A stretch of 10,005 nt of DNA from NCBI GenBank assembly GCA_005223375.1, contig RXOD01006552.1:1-10005 (forward strand), read 5' to 3'. Each line of letters opens with the position of its first letter. The stretch's first letter is position 1. The notes under the pieces were generated by a model. The model was not told the origin of the DNA and searched no databases. It worked only from the letters and a program-made list of their open reading frames with translations. Below are positions 1-9,095 of the stretch, in pieces. Origin of the DNA: Amoebophrya sp. AT5.2 (Eukaryota; Sar; Dinophyceae; Syndiniales; Amoebophryaceae). Made by a program: the position numbers and the translations under genes.

Positions 1-626
1 CAAAGAGCCCGCAGAGGCTGCCGGTTGTTACTCAAGCGTTACCCAGGACTGACACGACACGCTCCTGTGGCAGCGTGGTGGCACGCCTCATTTACGGCTA
101 CTTCTGTTCTTCGAGCGATGTACATTGTATCAGTTCGAGAGCGACATGGACCATCGCACGTCTCTTTTGCGATGAAGGCGATAGCGACAACACTCCTCGC
201 ACTGATTCCTTTCGTGCATTCATCAAGATCGACCGAGCGAGAAAAAAGTACGTGAGAGAGCCGCTTTCACGGCAGCCTCTGTTAGAGGTTGAATAAATTC
301 AGGTCGTGCTTCAGGTTTAGGCTTTGACCTTGCTCCAGCAGAGCGTGCAGCACTTCGAGCAGCTGCTACCTCCAAACAAACCCAGGGGGTGACAAACCTT
401 GGCTACTACCGCCTGTCATCGCTTCCGAACAGTGATGCGGATCATCGGCAGCTGGTATGGAGTCTAATCCTACTAAAGATCCTAGACCTCCTCCCTATGC
501 ACCGATGGCAATCAATCTCCCACAAGTGGCAAAGAGGTGTAAACTACCCTCGTGAACCAGACACGGCAAGCCTAAACCTGGACCTAGACCTGAATTTTTT
601 CAACCCTTAACTCTGCGGGCTCTTTG
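1..626. repeat. 23-base inverted repeat, its right arm split by the introner-like element
   Basis: Bases 1-23 are the exact reverse complement of 270-281 joined to 616-626. That is the sequence obtained by removing the 329-bp element and one CTCTG copy. The uninterrupted part of the pairing is 16 bases (1-16 with 611-626). It may extend left of the window. It could be the terminal repeat of an older ~292-bp element into which the introner inserted, or a local inverted duplication of the exon. Confidence 0.8.
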
Positions 627-2968
627 TGGAAAGGGCGCTCATGCTCCTCCAGGACACACATCAAGGAAAGGGACACCTCACCTCCTTCCATATCCCGCAA
701 ACCGAAACTCGCCAAGACTGTAGGATCCGCATTTATGTACTGCGCCTGCGTCAGGGCTGTAGTTGTCGTTAAATTTGACTATATCTATGGCGTCGACGTT
801 TGCTGCGATTCGAGAGGTTCATGTTGAGTCTTCACTGTTCATTTTCATCTTCATCAATCGAACGTCTATCGCACAAAACAGGCAAGCAGTACTTCGTTTC
901 GGTTTCTTTGGGGGTGCCGCCCGCTCAGTCTTCGGAGCCACTGATTCTTGCTCGGGTTTCTCCGCTGCGCTGGTTGAGGATGCCGATTTCTCTGGCGGTT
1001 TCACACCCACCTTCTCTGGCACGGGCACGGCCGGTGGAGCCGCGACCTAGTAGGGATATTTTTTTCACAGATGGATGATTGAGATTGCATCCGCGGCGGC
1101 ACCATGTATCCGTTACGCATAGCACGTGAGTTTGCAAATAACGAACGACACACAAGTGCCCGGAAATACGTCTGGTCGGTCCGCCGGCGGCGTTTTCGAG
1201 CTGGAGCTGGGCTCAGCTGAAGGGCCGGCGTCGGCTTCGGCTGCCAGCTGGGCGAACTCAGCAGCTGCACGCAGTGTCTCTGTCCCCACTACGTCGCCCA
1301 AGCCCACCGTGCTGGCTGTACCCTCAGCGACAGCAACGGGCGCATCCGCTGCGGCTTCAGCTGGCTCCGGCGCCGCAGCAGGACCAGCAATTTCCGCTCG
1401 CGGCCGTGAAGATGAAGACGATCCGCCGTACTCTTCTGCTGGCGGCGCGGTGGGTTCCTGCGCTGCCATGTCGTCGTCTACTTGAGCCGCACTCGATATC
1501 TTCAAACCTGTACGTCATTGTTCCTTTTCGTGAAAAGCGAGTTTGAATTTTTACATTTGCGAGAGCTGCAACTTTCGATATTTTCATCGCGTATACGTTT
1601 GCGAGCAATTTTGGCTAGTACCGAGTATGTTGATGACGCTTGCCGAGACGGCGTTTGGGTCCAGCAAGTCTGGCCCCGTCTTCGCAACGTCCACGATTGA
1701 CTGCGTCCACCCCAATTTTATCCCAGGTGTGTACATGAAGGAGTTTTTCATCGGTTTCCCCGGCTCGCCGCCACCGTCGTCGGCGCCGAGCAACGACCCC
1801 TTTTTGTCCGCCACGTTCGCCATGTAAATCTCCGGATTCTTCCCTGTTTCCGCCGGGGCCTTCGCCCGCGCAGGTTTCCGTGGCGTGAGGCGTTTGCCCG
1901 ACGCTTCCCTCGATGCCCGACGCGCCAAGGACGCTGATCGTGATCGCTCGCGTGCGCGCTTTACCTTCACCTCGTCGGGCGAGGACGAGCGCGCCTGGAA
2001 CTTCAGCTCGTAAGGCGTGGGCACGACGACCTCGTCGGCGGATTTTCGGTACCACCCATTTTTCGTCGGCGATTGCGAGCCGGCGCGCGAGGAGCTGCTC
2101 GCCCGGGTTTCTTTCGAGGAGAGCAGCGCAGCCGTGGTGGCGTTGGTCGATGCCTTGCTCATGCCGCCGAGATTCGTCATGCTGCGCGACGCCGTGGTGC
2201 GCAGATCGTCGCCGGGCAACACCCACTGCCGACGGTACGGCGTGACGTGCGTGGCGCGACTGTCAACGGGACCCCAGAATTCAAGGGGCTTGGCGGCGTC
2301 GCCGATAGACGCGAGCTTTTGGGCGAGGGCTATCCGTTTTGCATTCGCCTCCTTCCTGCGGTCCTTCTTATTTCGTCCACCGGGGGAGACGCTTCCCCCG
2401 CCACCGCCTGGCGAAACAGACCCGTCGCCTGCTCCGCCGCCCGCCGCGCCCGCTTTCCTCTGCTTGCGCGCGGAAGGCGAATTCGCGGCGGCTTTGATGG
2501 CAGCGTGTTTTCGTGCTAGAACGGTCGACTTGAGTCGCAGCCCGAATTGAATCACGCGCCCAAAAATCTGTTGAGGTTTGATACATGTTCAACTAGCCTT
2601 TTGTAGTGGAGTAAGCTGCTCCAACCGTGCAATTTTCTCAACAATGTCAGTGCTTGCCTACAGCAAGGAAGTACCGAAAACGGTCTCTGTCCCCTTGCCT
2701 GCAACGCGTAGAAAGGGTAGTTGACAGCGTTCGGCTTTGGAAGATGCGCGTCCAACAGTTTACAGTCCCTTATGATTGTGTCCATCTTATCTGCAGACAG
2801 ACCTTTGCCAAGGTGCCTTCCGAAGGTAGCGGCGCCGACGTCCAACACAACGGAAAAGTCGTCAGCAGCCTGCTGCGCAAAGTAGGCTCCGTGAGCGTGC
2901 CCCTTGTAGCTCTCACCGCGGAGAAAGTACCTTGAAGTGTGGTTTGCGCACAGCAGCTGCATCTTCAT
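98..2968 (-). CDS. Six-exon gene for a large, mostly disordered basic protein of unknown function
   Basis: Proposed exons are 2968-2675, 2567-1622, 1507-1170, 1046-893, 756-612 and 278-98. Each junction keeps the frame and uses GT...AG, giving about 685 residues. I do not recognise a family. Residues 1-98 look globular. About 148-161 hold two SVSP units in a glycine run, followed by a Lys/Arg-rich stretch. About 302-335 is an Arg/Ser-rich basic segment of RS-like character. A more ordered patch around 340-392 contains NSFMYTPGIKLGWTQSIVDV. About 414-580 is Ala/Pro/Glu-rich low complexity ending in a PKKPKR basic cluster. The start is the first in-frame ATG after an upstream stop; a 5-codon upstream ORF (ATG at 2985) ends in TGA overlapping this ATG. 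The last intron is an inverted-repeat element. If that element is excised exactly rather than by GT-AG, the frame instead ends at 223 after 17 codons. Exons 1 and 6 are the least certain parts. Confidence 0.6.
282..610 (-). mobile_element. Introner-like inverted-repeat element forming the last intron of the gene at 98-2968
   Basis: The ends at 282-324 and 568-610 are inverted repeats of 43 bases with 7 mismatches. Both begin TTA and share the cores AAATTCAGGTC and CAGGTTTAGGCTT. The 329-bp unit is flanked by a 5-base direct repeat CTCTG (277-281 and 611-615), read as a target-site duplication. In the sense of the gene, the last G of the first duplication plus the first T of the element makes a GT donor at 611-610, and the second duplication supplies the CAG acceptor at 281-279. 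The interior has no convincing ORF, so the unit would be non-autonomous. Introners with inverted repeats and target duplications are known from several protists, Amoebophrya included; placing this element in a known family is inference. Confidence 0.75.
2568..2674 (-). other. Intron 1 of the gene at 98-2968
   Basis: The donor is GTACTT at 2674 after TTTTCG, and the acceptor is CAACAG ending at 2568. The 107-base length matches the neighbouring introns. The splice joins the upstream frame, which otherwise hits a stop at 2552, to the long frame below it in phase 0. No inverted repeats were seen at its ends. Confidence 0.55.
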
Positions 2969-3016
2969 CAAAACGACGTATCCATCGCAAATTCCAAAGT
3001 GCAGTACTAAGTTGGA

Positions 3017-4306
3017 TCAAACATCAACAAGCTGCAGATGAAGCAGATCCGCATTATACGCCAAAGCTCGCAGCATGTCGACGTTCTGGCGCGCTCGCTT
3101 TTCCTCCCTCGTCTCGTAGCTCTTGTACGCGGTCGAGGATTCCGAGCCGCCAACCTGTTCCGAGCCCTTAACTATGCCCACAGGCGCAGCCTCCTTTGCG
3201 GACGAATTCCCTTGTCGGGAGGGTTCTGCGGCCTTCGCCTTCGGGTCTCCGGCGGCAGGTCCAGACGACGAGGACGAACTCGCGCTCCCGCCTGCTTGTT
3301 CGCTTTTGCTTCCCGACGTGGTCGCTGCACTATCCACTGCCACGACCCGTGTCGTTTTCTTGTCCGCTTCTTCCTTTCGTTTCCGCTCCTCGTTTTCCTT
3401 AGAGAGGCGCTCGAACTCGTGGTCTAGCGAGCCGAACTCTTGGTCGATGCGCCGTATGACCCTCGTGCACATCAAAATCCCCTTCTCCTGGAACCCGTGA
3501 AGCTGCAGGAAGAAGGCAAGTATGAGCTCCGTCAGGTTGCGCCACTCGGGGTTGACTGCCACCAGCTGCTGCAGGCTCTTGTACGCCGCTTCAATGCGGT
3601 CGCCGCTCTTCAGCAGTAAGAACCCCCGCCAGAAAAGCGACGAAGGAGCGTAGGGAAGAACCTTAGTGTTGCAATTCGTGAAGTAGAAGTTCAAGTATAG
3701 TTCGAGAGAGAGAGTTCCGCTAGTACCTATAGCGGACGAGGGACCAAGAGAATCAAGGTATCACTGAGAGCGGGAGCAGGACAAAGACAATCAATGCTGT
3801 AATCAATTACGTACCTGAAGTGCGACGTCGATATCCTGTAGCGCTTCGACGTTTTTCCCCAGCGCGGAGTGTGCCATGCTGCGCAGGAACTGAATCGGTT
3901 TGGAGCGAATGCTGACTCAGTGCTGGAAGTAGAAGTAAAGCTCACACTAACAGGCTCTTCAAATCGCCTTATCGAGAGACGATCGGCTCTTCACGCCAGA
4001 AGAAAACAATCGGTGGATCTGGAACTACATTGCCAGTACCAGCGCTCCCTGCGCCATTGGCAGGTAGACTTGGCTCAGCCGTCGCGATATTTCGTACGCG
4101 ACCCCCAGGTACTCCGCACACTTCTCGTAGTTTTTCTTCTCCCATTGCTCCAGCCCGGCACGAACCGCCACTTCAAAACTCGGACGGTCGTAGCCGTAGT
4201 CCAGGGCTAGGTAGTCGATGAGTACGTCCGTCGTTGGCAGCAGCTGCGGCATGGGAAAAGCCCGCCTGCCAGACAGCTCCTTCGCGAGCTTTTGGGCGTC
4301 CGGCAT
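3017..4306 (-). CDS. TPR-like repeat protein with coiled coil and disordered tail
   Basis: The exons are 4306-4040, 3889-3815 and 3661-3017. Both introns (150 and 153 bases, GT...AG) sit in phase 0, giving 328 residues. Residues about 42-90 (helices with WEKKNYEKCAEYL) and about 86-155 (AHSALGKNVEALQDIDVAL, then WRGFLLLKSGDRIEAA and NPEW) have the small/large residue spacing of tetratricopeptide-type helical hairpins, which normally act as protein-binding scaffolds. About 180-215 is a highly charged probable coiled coil (EFERLSKENEERKRKEE). About 222-290 is Ser/Ala/Gly-rich and probably disordered, and a final helix contains REEKRARQNVDMLRAL. I chose the ATG at 4306; an in-frame stretch upstream lacks an ATG, and a CTGCAG just before it could be a cis- or spliced-leader acceptor, so an extra 5' exon is possible. 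No specific family or partner can be named. Confidence 0.8.
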
Positions 4307-5129
4307 CCTGCAGCTCAAGAAATTATGCTTTACCGATTCGAAGACAGAATCGACCGGCTTGTTGCCTGTTGTTCACGACAAAAGCAAGTTTTTACTGCTG
4401 TTCTGGGTGAAGCCGGTGCCGCATAATTATCGATCTGCTTCTGCTACAAATACCCGCAGCTACCAGGACAAACAGCAGTTGAAATACGAAAGACTCCAGT
4501 GCAGTGCTCCGCAAGAAACGGCTTCGGAAGATGAATATCGAGAAAATAGAGATGCTGTTCATTGCTTTTGTCGCTCCACGAACAGCACTCTGCCGGCCGT
4601 ACGAAATCCGAGATATCCCTCTTTCTCGCTCGGAGGTCATCGTGCGCCAACTTCTCTTTCGATAAGTAGAAAAACGACGGAACGGACGTAGACAGAGGGC
4701 AGTCATTTTCATGCAGACATCACGACCACTGAGCAAGCGAACGGCGCAGATTCATTCCGAGCATTCCCTTCCAGATTCCCTGCTGCCTCTTGCTTCGAGT
4801 TGAGGCAAGTTGGAGTTGAAGCGGTTTCCTTTTCAATATCTCCTGCTATCTACTCCCCTATACTGAGAGCGCCCGTATGCAAGGCTTCTAACAAGTCGAA
4901 AAGAGCCGTTTATGTGGAGTTTCTGGTTTTACAACTACAGCCCGATTCATCGGGTTGCGGTTGGAGCTGTTAATACACCTGAATGCCGAAGGTGCGCATA
5001 TCCGTGAGACCGTTGAAGGGCACAAAAAAAAAACGGCACGCGCAGGCACTCATTTCGTCTTCTTCCGTGCAGCACGAAGAGCTGACCACTTGAAACACAG
5101 CGCGGTGCGTTGATTCTAGTCTAAATTTG
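4307..5129. other. Region without a supported gene between the TPR-like and esterase genes
   Basis: Short frames occur on both strands but none shows a domain or joins in frame to a neighbour. A run of ten A on the plus strand near 5024-5033 reads as a T tract followed by CAG at about 4977-4979 on the minus strand, a possible splice or trans-splice acceptor. A small palindrome (CCCGAT-TC-ATCGGG) lies at about 4941-4954. The minus-strand frame at about 5122-4970 might be an extra last exon of the esterase gene, but I found no matching splice phase. Confidence 0.5.
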
Positions 5130-6087
5130 TCACTGGCAGTCTTCGTGCCACGGAAGGGCATGCGCAACGTTGCTCACCGATCCCTTGCAGCCGTGGTGCC
5201 CACGGAGGGGATCCGCGCTCACGCTCAATCCGAGCTCTGCCAGCTTCCTATTCAGAGCGTCAAACAGCAATTTATTCGCCTCCACGCCCAGGTGGAGACC
5301 GTCGGGCAGCAGGCTCTCGCGCTTTTCAAAAAGCAGGCTGAACACGTCGACGTACACAATTTTCTTCCCGGGACCGTGCTCGGCGTTGAGCTGCTGTGAG
5401 AGCTTCTCCACCGCTTTCACGTACGCGCCGGTGTGCGCGTTGGTACGGTCGACCTGGGGACCAGCACAGTTGATACAGTGATTTTATTCAGGCCGATGGC
5501 GACTGTCTACTCTGCGTACAAGTACAAGGAAAAGACTCTGCGTACAAGTACAACGTCAGTTTGTTTACCTTACTCTCTCCGTACGTCTTCAGCGCGAAGG
5601 CCTGCCGCGCCGCTTCTGCGATTGGCGGAGGGCTCATGAGAAAGAGCGTCTCCGTGTGCTTTAGAATTTCGCCGCAAATTTCCCGCATGTTCGTCTCGAA
5701 TTCCGCGACGGGGGTGGCGTGCTTCGGACTCGACTCCGGCAGCCAGGCGTCGTTAGCGCCAAGCCAGACCGTCGCGAAGAGAACTTTGCTCGCGTTCAAG
5801 CTCTCGGCTTGATGTTCTGCGGCAGGTGGAGGCGCTGGAAGGTCGTACTTCAGGATGTCCCCGATGTAGCTCCGCACCCACCGCGACGTCCACCCGGACA
5901 GCCCGCGGTTAACCACGTCGGCCCGGCGGATGAAGATGCGCTGCAGCTGGATAGCCCAGCCTTCCTCGACGCTGTTTCCGGACTGGGTAAGGGAGTCGCC
6001 GACGAGCAGAATCTTCGGGGTGCCTCTGTAGGGGGGCAGCAGGCCGGGGGCATTGGTTGCGGGCGGTGCAGGAGAAGAGGAAGACAT
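5130..6087 (-). CDS. IAH1: SGNH/GDSL esterase, isoamyl acetate-hydrolysing esterase (IAH1) family
   Basis: This is a serine hydrolase of the SGNH fold; IAH1 family members cleave short-chain acetate esters. The exons are 6087-5569 and 5453-5130, joined in phase 0 by a 115-base GT...AG intron, giving 280 residues. Block I is GDSLTQ with the nucleophile Ser32. Block II is NRGLSGW with Gly62. Block III is GAND with Asn112. Block V is DGLHLG with Asp224 and His227, so the whole catalytic set is present. The join also restores the family-like segment VDRTNAHTGAYVKA just after residue 173. The length is a little above the roughly 240-250 residues usual for the family, because of a Pro/Ser/Ala-rich leader before residue 20 and a tail after about 257. 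I see no signal peptide or membrane segment, so it is probably cytosolic. The natural substrate cannot be read from sequence. Confidence 0.9.
5509..5553. repeat. Two direct copies of a 19-base unit, 26 bases apart, inside the esterase intron
   Basis: ACTCTGCGTACAAGTACAA occurs at 5509-5527 and 5535-5553, wholly inside the intron 5568-5454. The copies are identical and separated by 7 bases. This looks like a recent local duplication; no function is implied. Confidence 0.9.
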
Positions 6088-6582
6088 TTTTTTGGAAGCA
6101 AGTGTGTGGAGTATGGCTTTTGATTAATTTCGAAGGAACGTAGTAGTTACTGATGTTGCTCTGTGATTCATTGGTAATGGTTGGTAATTAAATGAATAAA
6201 AGTGCGATTCACGATCACGTTAACCAATCTATCGCTAGCTGGTGACCTGTTCGAGACAGTGTCGAAACAGTGTCAGTGTGGAAAAAAGCTTAGATTGATA
6301 GAATCACAACACAACTAGGATGGCCATGAGAAATCAAAATCATGGGTAGGACTTCGATAGCAGGAGCATGACCGGAAGAAGGAGCCACGTCGAAGCCCTA
6401 AATCATACTTCATCCTGAACATCGGGAATTTGGTGTTTCTGCGAGGCTCGCGAATTTTCAAATCGATGAAGATCCACATGCTGGATCAATCGCCTGCTCC
6501 TCAAATTGCTTATCATCGTTCCTTGCGGTTGCGCTCAACGCAGTTAGGAAATCAACAACCAGAATCGACATCTTGAAGGCCG
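6088..6582. other. Region without a supported gene between the esterase and the small acidic protein
   Basis: It is richer in A/T than the coding exons and has no long open frame. It should hold the 3' UTR of the upstream gene and the leader of the esterase. A direct repeat of ACAGTGTC occurs twice at about 6256-6275. No promoter or RNA gene was recognised. Confidence 0.5.
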
Positions 6583-7589
6583 TCACTCTAGTTGCCTCAA
6601 CTGGCTCAACGCCGGTCCTGGGGACGAGCCCTCACCGCCGTCCTGGGGGTTGTTTTGCGTCGCACTCGCGCGTCGGTCCTCCGTAGCAACACGAGCATCT
6701 TCACCAGCACCTGCGCCTCTGTTGACGTATTCGAGCCTCGGCTCGTCGTCCTCAGACGAGGAGGAGCTGTCCGACCCTGCCTCGCTGGAGGAGGAGGACT
6801 CTGCGAGCTCCTCCAGAAAATCTATGTGCTCCAGCACCTGCGGATGGGTCGGCTCCAGCTTCAGCAACTGCTGCGCTACCTCGAGGGCCGGACGAAACCT
6901 GCACATTTAATTTAATTGCTTCGTCGTAATTTTGTAAGGGGATTGGTCATCGATTTCCAATGCCACTGATCATCTTACGCTACTTACTCGCTCCATCCTC
7001 CTAAATTAATAATTGATGTGAAGAAGTACAGTGAAATCACGCAGAAGTGTGCAACTTCAACGCATGAATTTGGACCGAACACGAACGCAGTCGGCTAGTG
7101 ACGTGAGCACCCCCATTGGTGCGGTGTGCTTCTCTCTGTTTGGATTTGCTCTATTGACTCGCCCCACCGCTGGACACGCCTAGGATCCGCGTTTGCCTCT
7201 CATCTCGTCTGCTATTTCCCGACCGTTTCGTGAGAGTTCCACCAGTAATCAAACTGAAACTTCAAGCTGAAGCTCAACATGCCTGCATTTTTATAGATAT
7301 GCATCCCCTTCCGACGCACGAGACAACCCCTCGGTTGTACAGCAACGATAAATAATTTGTGCATTTTTAAAGGTAACACGCAATGACATGACCTTTTCCT
7401 GCGCAACATCTGCACAAAATGCATGCTGAGCTCTAGGACGCGTTTCCTGCGGAGATCCTCCTCTGATGCGCCGGTCGAAGTCGCGAGCGTCTGTCTGGCC
7501 TCCTTCTCCTGCGGCACCGCGGTAGACTTGCTCGAAGAGGCCTCCTCTTCGATCATCGCGCTTGAACTGCTTGCAATACTCTCTGGCAT
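6583..7589 (-). CDS. Small acidic protein with an ERICH2-like helical segment
   Basis: The exons are 7589-7393 and 6898-6583. A GT...AG intron of 494 bases in phase 2 joins them, giving 170 residues. Residues 1-45 are Ser/Glu-rich. About 48-95 form a helical pair with FVQMLRRKRFRPALEVAQQL and LKLEPTHPQVLEHIDFLEEL, the pattern seen in TPR-related segments and, as I recall it, in the conserved part of glutamate-rich protein 2 (ERICH2). An acidic Ser/Asp/Glu tract then follows, as in that family, and a Gly/Asn/Gln-rich tail ends in QLRQLE. The ERICH2 link is a resemblance judged from memory, not a search. Donor and acceptor both carry GCAGG nearby; splicing at those instead would delete two residues (Lys-Arg) and stay in frame. 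The intron is 3-4 times longer than most others here and could hide an exon. Confidence 0.65.
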
Positions 7590-9095
7590 CTTACTTCATG
7601 CGGAGGTCGTTTATTGCGTTTGCCTTTGCTCCGGCGGGACTCGACCGAGATCAAGCTAGGTAGAGTTAATTTTGTGCTGAGGTACGAAGCAGAAGTAGGA
7701 CGACTTGGCCTTGCGCTTGCAGTGCTGAAGGACTGCTACCTTTTTTTGCAAGCACTCCCTGCCGTCGTGCCGCATTTTCTCAAAATTTCTCGTTTTCCCT
7801 TGACCCTCTACTACGAACGAAACAAGCTTCTCTGTTTGCCGCGCTCGTTCGACACCGCTCTGCCTGTGCCCGAACAATGGGTAGCGCGATTCGGCACCTG
7901 CGCTTTATTTCGTTATACATATTACCTCGGAACACGACTTCTTTCTGCAAGACTCGGCGTTCGCTTCTCTGGTGTGAAGACACACGGCTTTGTGATGTTT
8001 ACTTTGGTGCGCAGTGGCAGTCTGTTACTCGCTTATGAGTAAAGAAGCACTTCTTGACTCACGACCGAGATGCTCATAAGTCAATAGCCCGATGTCGTAG
8101 CTTCGGTGGTTTTAGTTCCGGGCATAGGTTAGGCTTCCGCCTTCCGGGGAGCAGTCCTAGTACAATTTGCACCTTGGTTGAGATTGAGGTTGTTGAATTG
8201 GCTTTCGTAGTACATTTCGAAAAGACCCGACATAAGTACACGAACGAGGCTGAATTCCATTTCCTTTTCCACGGAGAATGGGAGTCGCTAGTTTGTTGTG
8301 CAAAAAAAGAATGAAGACGAAGTTGTTTCGTTCGTGATCGTGGCAGCACAACAACGAGCATGTATAAAGAGTAGCAACGTCGTACCAAGTGGATCTCTGG
8401 CCGTAAAAGAATGTGTGGGTCGCTTGATGTGTTTGTGGAAAGTATAAGAACCGGTGCTATGATGCAAACGAATCGCAGAATCCGGTTCCTGCTGTGACAG
8501 CAACTAAGCAGCAGCCAGTCTGCTTTGCCTCTGATGTGAATGTGATCGTGTACAACTACAATTCATTGCTCCTTGAGAGAAATAGTTTCGATAAGAAATG
8601 CGCTAAAACTAGTCTCTGTTAGTCTAGCTTTAACGGAAATCTTGTTCTAAAACATAAACGAAATTCGTTTGGGCGCGCCTTGCCCAAACTTCTTTCCAGC
8701 CGTGCTTTTGCCGGTCCATCAATCATACACAATGCTTTCTTGACAGAGCCTTCTGCATTGTCGGCTCGAGACTACCCCATCTTTCTCTTTCCGAAAGACC
8801 GATCCACTTCTGTCTCTCGAAGGTGGTAGACGCGCACTAGATTTCCCAGCGTCGTCCGACTTGTTCTTGCGCATTCCGGGCGGGTTCTACGATTTTGGTA
8901 CTTTCCCGATACGATACGATGTATTTCTCCCCCGCGAAAAGACATGTACACGGAACTGCACTCTCTTCGTCTACAGCACGACGTGCCTGAAGAACTGAAA
9001 CCCGCAGCGCTCTACTATTTATTCTACTGTAGTTTTTCTACAAGTCCAATTTGAGTACTTAGCCGCCCCATCTCTCGATCCGAGCTCCTTTTTTT
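7590..9095. other. 1.5 kb region without a supported gene
   Basis: Many short frames exist on both strands, the longest on the plus strand at 7614-8042, but that one lacks an ATG start at its head, has no domain and runs against every other gene. Visible structure is limited to T or A runs (7741-7747, 8302-8308), a short inverted repeat CTTATGAG/CTCATAA near 8033-8080 and the double hairpin at 8656-8689. It probably contains the 3' UTR of the distal gene and the upstream region of the small acidic protein. Confidence 0.5.
8656..8689. repeat. Two overlapping hairpins sharing one arm
   Basis: AAACGAA-A-TTCGTTT at 8656-8670 is a near-perfect palindrome. GTTTGGGC (8667-8674) pairs with GCCCAAAC (8682-8689) around a 7-base loop. 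The two stems share GTTT at 8667-8670, so only one can form at a time. The site lies in a non-coding region. Confidence 0.7.

Noticed and set aside
1126..2550. Long plus-strand open frames (1126-1485 and 2017-2550)
   Set aside because: They lie antisense to exons 3 and 2 of the minus-strand gene. The minus frames join through GT-AG introns in phase and fit the one-directional layout, while the plus frames are GC-rich shadows.
2552..2971. A separate single-exon gene ending at 2552
   Set aside because: The frame is well formed, but a GTACTT donor at 2674 and a CAG acceptor at 2568 join it in phase to the long frame below with a typical intron size, so I treat it as exon 1. A stand-alone gene remains possible.
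3662..3735. Acceptor at GGTACTAG near 3720 for the TPR-like gene's second intron
   Set aside because: Using it gives a frame that stops within about 20 codons. The later CTAAG acceptor at 3662 joins in phase to VLPYAPSSLFWRG, which fits the repeat pattern.
4970..5167. Extra last exon for the esterase gene
   Set aside because: The frame reads protein-like, but I found no donor in exon 2 with the required phase, and it contains a ten-base T run more typical of non-coding sequence.
7614..8042. Plus-strand frame of 142 codons
   Set aside because: It has no ATG at its start, no domain, no splice partners, and opposes every other gene in the window.
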